A stretch of DNA of 18,031 bases from an uncultured Collinsella sp. (GTDB lineage Bacteria; Actinomycetota; Coriobacteriia; Coriobacteriales; Coriobacteriaceae): contig USFU01000016.1 in the NCBI GenBank assembly GCA_900554135.1, positions 1 through 18,031 of the forward strand, given 5' to 3'. Positions 15,445 to 18,031 of the stretch are shown here, one piece after another (position 1 is the stretch's first letter; each line of letters begins with the position of its first letter). Under the pieces are notes generated by a model. The model had not been told where the DNA came from. It did not search any database and worked only from the letters and a program-made list of their open reading frames with translations. Made by a program: the position numbers and the translations under genes.

Positions 15445-16254
15445 ATGTCTCGTCTGCACCTTCATATCCTTGGCAGCGGCTCAAAAGGCAACTGCGCGCT
15501 CATCGAAGGCCCCCGGGGGCTCATCATGATTGACGACGGTCTTTCTCGCCGCGAAACATTAAAGCGCATGGCAGAACTGGGGCTCTCGGCAGACAACGTC
15601 TCGGCTCTTCTCATTACGCATGAGCATAGCGATCACATCAAGGGTCTCGATGTCTGGTGCAAGCACTGGCACGGTCCCCTCTTTGCCAGCAGGGGCACAC
15701 TTTCGAGCAAAGAAAATCTTTCGCATCTGCCTGTCGAGGAATTCGATCCCGGTGACACCCTATCCATTGCCGGCATCCAGGTGCAAACCTACTCAACATC
15801 ACACGATGTCATAAATCCAGTCGGCTATCGATTCGACGCCCTCGATGATTCCATCGGCTTTGCCACCGACACCGGAGAGCTATCGAGCCAGGCCATGAAC
15901 ACCCTCAAAGATTGTCGAGTCCTCGCGCTCGAAAGCAACCACGATGTGACCATGCTGCGCGAGGGAGAATATCCCCGCTTTCTTCAGGAGCGCATCCTAT
16001 CTACAAAAGGGCATCTGTCCAACGATCAGGCAGCCAAAGCCGCACGCGAGCTTGTTACCGATCGCACCGAACAGCTCATTGCCATGCATATCAGCCAAGA
16101 TAACAATCGCCCGAGTCTTACCGTAAAAAGCTATGCCAAAGCTCTAGCCGCAACCCTGGATGACGAGGTCGGCAGCTCCGCCACCCTTCTCCAAGGATCG
16201 CGAAATCTCTCGATACGCCCCGCAAGCCAGTATCGGCCAGCAACCATTCAATAG
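15445..16254 (+). CDS. MBL-fold metallo-hydrolase, YycJ/WalJ-like
   Basis: The 269-residue product starts at the ATG at 15445 (MSRLHLHILGSGSKGN). The longer open frame from 15364 would overlap the tilS start. The ribosome-binding site is weak (TTTGGAATCTT). Metallo-beta-lactamase fold metal ligands are ITHEHSDHIKG (H59, H61, D63, H64), STSHDV (H120), ATDTG (D142) and MHISQDNN (H215). GSGSKGN near the N-terminus and ESNHD (163-167) are typical of the YycJ/WalJ group. Members act on nucleic acid in vitro, and walJ often accompanies the walRK wall-regulation genes in Firmicutes. No walRK genes are here, and the gene is instead divergent from tilS. A phosphodiesterase or nuclease role in the cytoplasm is likely from the family. 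Confidence 0.88.
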   Translation: MSRLHLHILGSGSKGNCALIEGPRGLIMIDDGLSRRETLKRMAELGLSADNVSALLITHEHSDHIKGLDVWCKHWHGPLFASRGTLSSKENLSHLPVEEFDPGDTLSIAGIQVQTYSTSHDVINPVGYRFDALDDSIGFATDTGELSSQAMNTLKDCRVLALESNHDVTMLREGEYPRFLQERILSTKGHLSNDQAAKAARELVTDRTEQLIAMHISQDNNRPSLTVKSYAKALAATLDDEVGSSATLLQGSRNLSIRPASQYRPATIQ

Positions 16255-16268
16255 ACTGTCCTAGACAG

Positions 16269-16304
16269 CAAAAGGGGCCGGGAATCGCTTCCCAGCCCCT
16301 TTTG
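16269..16304. terminator. Bidirectional terminator between the MBL and hsp20 genes
   Basis: CAAAAGGGGC (16269-16278) pairs with GCCCCTTTTG (16295-16304). An inner GGGAA/TTCCC stem follows after one mismatch, and the loop is TCGC. The A-run on one side and T-run on the other make it work on either strand, as suits two convergent genes. Confidence 0.9.
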
Positions 16305-16336
16305 TTATCTTTTAATAGCGCAGAACACCAACGAAG

Positions 16337-16768
16337 TTAGTCGATGGAGATCTTCGTAACGTTCTTCTTCTCGACGATCTTGGGAACCGTAACGGTAAGG
16401 ATGCCGTCGGCGTACTTAGCCGAGAGACCCTCGCTCGAAGCATCCTTGAGATACACACCACGCGTCGCGCTGTACGAGCTGAACTCCTTTTGCAGGAAGT
16501 TCTTGCCCTCGTTCTCCTCGTCTTCCTCGACATTCACGCTAATGGAGAGACGGCCCTCGTTAAGCTCGACATCGATATCGTCCTTGGCGACGCCGGTCAG
16601 ATAAGCCTTGACCTCATAGCCATCGCCCTTATCCTCAACGTCAACGGGGAACGCCTTAGAGGCAATCGAGCTGTTCGCTAGGTCGCTCATATCATCAAAC
16701 AGATCGAACAGCGAGCTTGCAGAGGGACGAACGCCAAAAACCGAACGATAAGGAACCATGCTTGCCAT
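16337..16768 (-). CDS. Hsp20/alpha-crystallin small heat-shock protein
   Basis: The start at 16768 is preceded by AAAGGAGTGGTAAAC; a longer frame to 16801 lacks a ribosome-binding site. The 143-residue product is an ATP-independent holdase that binds unfolding proteins in large oligomers. The N-terminal arm holds SVFGVRPSASSLFDLFDDM (9-27). The alpha-crystallin domain runs from FPVDVEDKGDGYEVKAYLTG through GVAKDDIDVELNEGRLSISV to YADGILTVTVPK, the family's A-x-x-x-n-G-v-L pattern. The C-terminal IxI-like anchor is reduced to KISID. It is transcribed alone, convergent with the MBL gene and divergent from a small membrane-protein gene. The 275-bp upstream region carries dyads but no clean HrcA or HspR operator that I can recognise. 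Confidence 0.93.
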   Translation of the reverse strand: MASMVPYRSVFGVRPSASSLFDLFDDMSDLANSSIASKAFPVDVEDKGDGYEVKAYLTGVAKDDIDVELNEGRLSISVNVEEDEENEGKNFLQKEFSSYSATRGVYLKDASSEGLSAKYADGILTVTVPKIVEKKNVTKISID

Positions 16769-17043
16769 GTTTACCACTCCTTTATAGGACTGCCGAGTCA
16801 TCTTCTAGGTGACTGGGACTTCTTTTGACGCTCTTATATATGCCCACCCGATGCTCATATATACATCGACTATAAAGTTTTTTGAGTCTAGTGCTATAAG
16901 CATATCTAAGTGTCTTTGACTCAGGTTTGGAAGGTTAAGGTTCTTTGAACCAGAGCTTAAATAACGAGTATGTCCACAGCTACAAATAACAAGGGGCTTA
17001 CAATGAGCGCGTACACGTTGTTGGTAACGAGCTAAAGGGCATC
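16769..17043. promoter_or_regulatory. AT-rich divergent control region between hsp20 and the tail-anchored gene
   Basis: This 275-bp stretch is clearly more AT-rich than the surrounding genes and holds no gene. It contains AGTCA/TGACT (16796-16800 and 16810-16814) and CGATG/CATCG (16849-16853 and 16864-16868). It also has TATATA-rich tracts, and TTGAAC (16945-16950) 18 bp before TATGTC (16969-16974) as a weak plus-strand promoter. TAGCACT on the minus strand resembles part of a CIRCE half-site, without its partner. Confidence 0.4.
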
Positions 17044-17511
17044 ATGGACGACCAAAACCAGAACAATATGTTTATGCCGACGCAGGGGGAAGATATTTCC
17101 ACGCAACCGCCACGGTTCCATCGCCCCCATATCTCGCAAGAGCCCATTAATGATGCAGAGCCCGAATATGTGACGAGAAATCGATATCAAACGCTCGAGG
17201 ATGCCCAAACGGGACGTAAGCATATGGGCGTCGCATCGGGCGATCCCGTATATCTAAAAGATGCACCGTTATCAAAAAACAGCGCAATAAATGACGACCC
17301 GACGAAAACGCCCATAACTCGGCAGCAAAGAGGTCCCCGACCTAAGCAAACCTTAACGCATTCGGCTCGTTATCTCGAAACGCCAAAACAGGGAAAATCA
17401 ATCTTCGTTTCGTCAAATAAACGACGCAAGCAGCATCGACTGACAATCCTGCTTTTGATCATTGTGGTCATAGCAGTTGCACTTGTGATTCGATTTATTG
17501 TCTTTAAATAA
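17044..17511 (+). CDS. Tail-anchored membrane protein of unknown function
   Basis: I do not recognise this 155-residue protein. It starts at an ATG preceded by AAAGGGCATC. Residues 1-125 are hydrophilic and look disordered, rich in Gln, Asn, Pro, Asp and Thr, without an enzyme motif. A basic cluster, NKRRKQHR (125-132), comes just before one strong hydrophobic helix at about 133-153 (TILLLIIVVIAVALVIRFIV). The positive-inside rule places the long N-terminal part in the cytoplasm and the C-terminus at the outer face. Codon use is noticeably less GC-rich than in its neighbours. It stands alone between hsp20 (divergent) and the rRNA operon (convergent). A stress or envelope role is possible only by location. 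The ribosome-binding site and hydrophobic anchor make it a credible gene. Confidence 0.75.
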   Translation: MDDQNQNNMFMPTQGEDISTQPPRFHRPHISQEPINDAEPEYVTRNRYQTLEDAQTGRKHMGVASGDPVYLKDAPLSKNSAINDDPTKTPITRQQRGPRPKQTLTHSARYLETPKQGKSIFVSSNKRRKQHRLTILLLIIVVIAVALVIRFIVFK

Positions 17512-17578
17512 AAGCTCATTACCCATAAGCCCAACCGGGTTACAGGTGAAATGCAACGACATTGTGAAGTGTAAACGC

Positions 17579-17610
17579 AAAAAAGGGGGAGGCCGCGAGG
17601 CCTCCCCCTT
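17579..17610 (-). terminator. Terminator of the rRNA operon
   Basis: A 12-bp stem (AAGGGGGAGGCC at 17583-17594 with GGCCTCCCCCTT at 17599-17610) has the loop GCGA. On the minus strand it ends in TTTTTTGCG. It lies about 35 bp past the 5S 3' end. GACGGC/GCCGTC (17624-17629, 17635-17640) forms a further small hairpin in between. Confidence 0.9.
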
Positions 17611-17642
17611 CTTCAGGTCGATCGACGGCTCGGTGCCGTCCA

Positions 17643-17762
17643 CCGGTCAGCGGCGCCCTGGCCTCCCACGGGCTGGCCCCGCAGTACTCTCGGCGCGATG
17701 GGGCTTAGCTTCCGGGTTCGGAACGGGACCGGGCGTGCCCCCCATGCTCTGGCCGCTGACCG
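17643..17762 (-). rRNA. rrf: 5S ribosomal RNA
   Basis: The minus strand carries the conserved 5S core: CCGTTCCGAACCCGGAAGCT (loop C and helix III region), then AAGCCCCATCGCGCCGAGAG, TACTGCGGGG and CGTGGGAGGCCAGGGCGCCG. Helix I is formed by the two ends. The pairing is unusually long: bases 17640-17654 pair with 17752-17766 without mismatch, so the precursor stem extends beyond the mature ends. I set the ends by comparison with the known 5S layout, give or take about five bases. It follows 23S on the same strand and precedes the operon terminator. Confidence 0.93.
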
Positions 17763-17906
17763 GTGGGCGGCGCCCACCGTTACGGTGTCCTGGGTCGTAT
17801 GGCGTGCCCTGAGGGCCGCATGGCGTATAGGAAAGGTCTGACTCGGGGGCATCCTCGTGCCCGGACCGCGCGTGAGCGCATGTCCCGCGGGCCGCGAGGT
17901 GCGGTT

Positions 17907-18031
17907 CCGGAAGAGCTCGGGCGATTAGTGCGGCTCGGCTGAGGACGTCGCCGCCCTTGCACCTGCCGTCTATCGACCAGGTAGTCTACCTGGGCCCTTA
18001 CCGGAAGGAGAACTAATCCCTGGAACGGCTT
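17907..18031 (-). rRNA. rrl: 23S ribosomal RNA, 3' end (partial)
   Basis: The minus strand shows the 23S 3' end: TGGTCGATAGACGGCAGGTG, then CAAGGGCGGCGACGTCCTCAG and GCACTAATCGCCCGAGCTCTT, matching the conserved terminal pattern of a TGATAG-like helix followed by ACTAATCGxxCGAG. The gene continues past the right edge of the window. The 3' end near 17907 is an estimate. A spacer of about 140 bp without a tRNA gene separates it from 5S. Confidence 0.92.

Noticed and set aside
16883..16899. CIRCE-like HrcA site upstream of hsp20
   Set aside because: Only an imperfect half-site (TAGCACT on the minus strand) is present. The inverted partner at 9-bp spacing is missing. HspR-type ACTCAAG boxes also match only in fragments.
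17767..17906. Possible tRNA gene in the 23S-5S spacer
   Set aside because: I see no cloverleaf pattern or TTC-A-A-like T-loop; the spacer appears to hold only small hairpins.
1..18031. CRISPR array, insertion sequence with transposase, toxin-antitoxin pair or prophage genes
   Set aside because: No regularly spaced direct repeats, no transposase, integrase or phage motifs, and no small paired genes of those types were seen on either strand.

Overview
The window looks like chromosomal DNA from a high-GC Gram-positive gut actinobacterium, most likely class Coriobacteriia and close to Collinsella. That placement is inferred from G/C-rich codon choice, AGGAG/AAGGAG ribosome-binding sites, a single-membrane protein set (Tat-type lipoprotein, EndA-like secreted nuclease, WalJ-like MBL protein), and the rRNA. 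It is an impression from memory, not a database result.

Layout from left to right. A 5'-truncated LacI-family regulator (+) is followed by an exported DNA/RNA non-specific endonuclease (+) and a terminator. An EF-G-like GTPase (-) comes next. A three-gene polar amino-acid ABC importer (-) follows, in the order binding lipoprotein, permease, ATPase; its genes overlap and end at a strong hairpin. Its promoter region carries a CACTTTA dyad. Next to that is a perfect 39-bp inverted repeat (147 bp in all), which separates the importer from a divergent 23S rRNA uracil-5-methyltransferase (+). Then come a PHP-domain phosphoesterase (-) and a class I aminotransferase (-). A second palindromic element, with perfect 25-bp arms, lies between the aminotransferase start and the ftsH terminator.

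The next block is the conserved cluster tilS-hpt-ftsH (-): tRNA-Ile lysidine synthase, hypoxanthine phosphoribosyltransferase and the FtsH membrane protease. A YycJ/WalJ-like MBL hydrolase (+) diverges from tilS. It shares a bidirectional terminator with an Hsp20 small heat-shock protein (-). Divergent from hsp20 is a small, less GC-rich gene (+) for a tail-anchored membrane protein of unknown function. The window ends in an rRNA operon on the minus strand: the 3' end of 23S, the 5S gene and its terminator.

Most of this is housekeeping, and I do not see a convincing new multi-gene system. The least explained structures are the two long palindromes in gene-start regions, and a dyad motif shared by the amino-acid importer and the aminotransferase, which may mark a common regulator. 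Other points are an EF-G paralogue with degenerate GTPase motifs and an rRNA methyltransferase whose TRAM domain seems replaced by a Lys/Ser-rich tail. I found no tRNA gene, CRISPR array, transposase gene or prophage gene.
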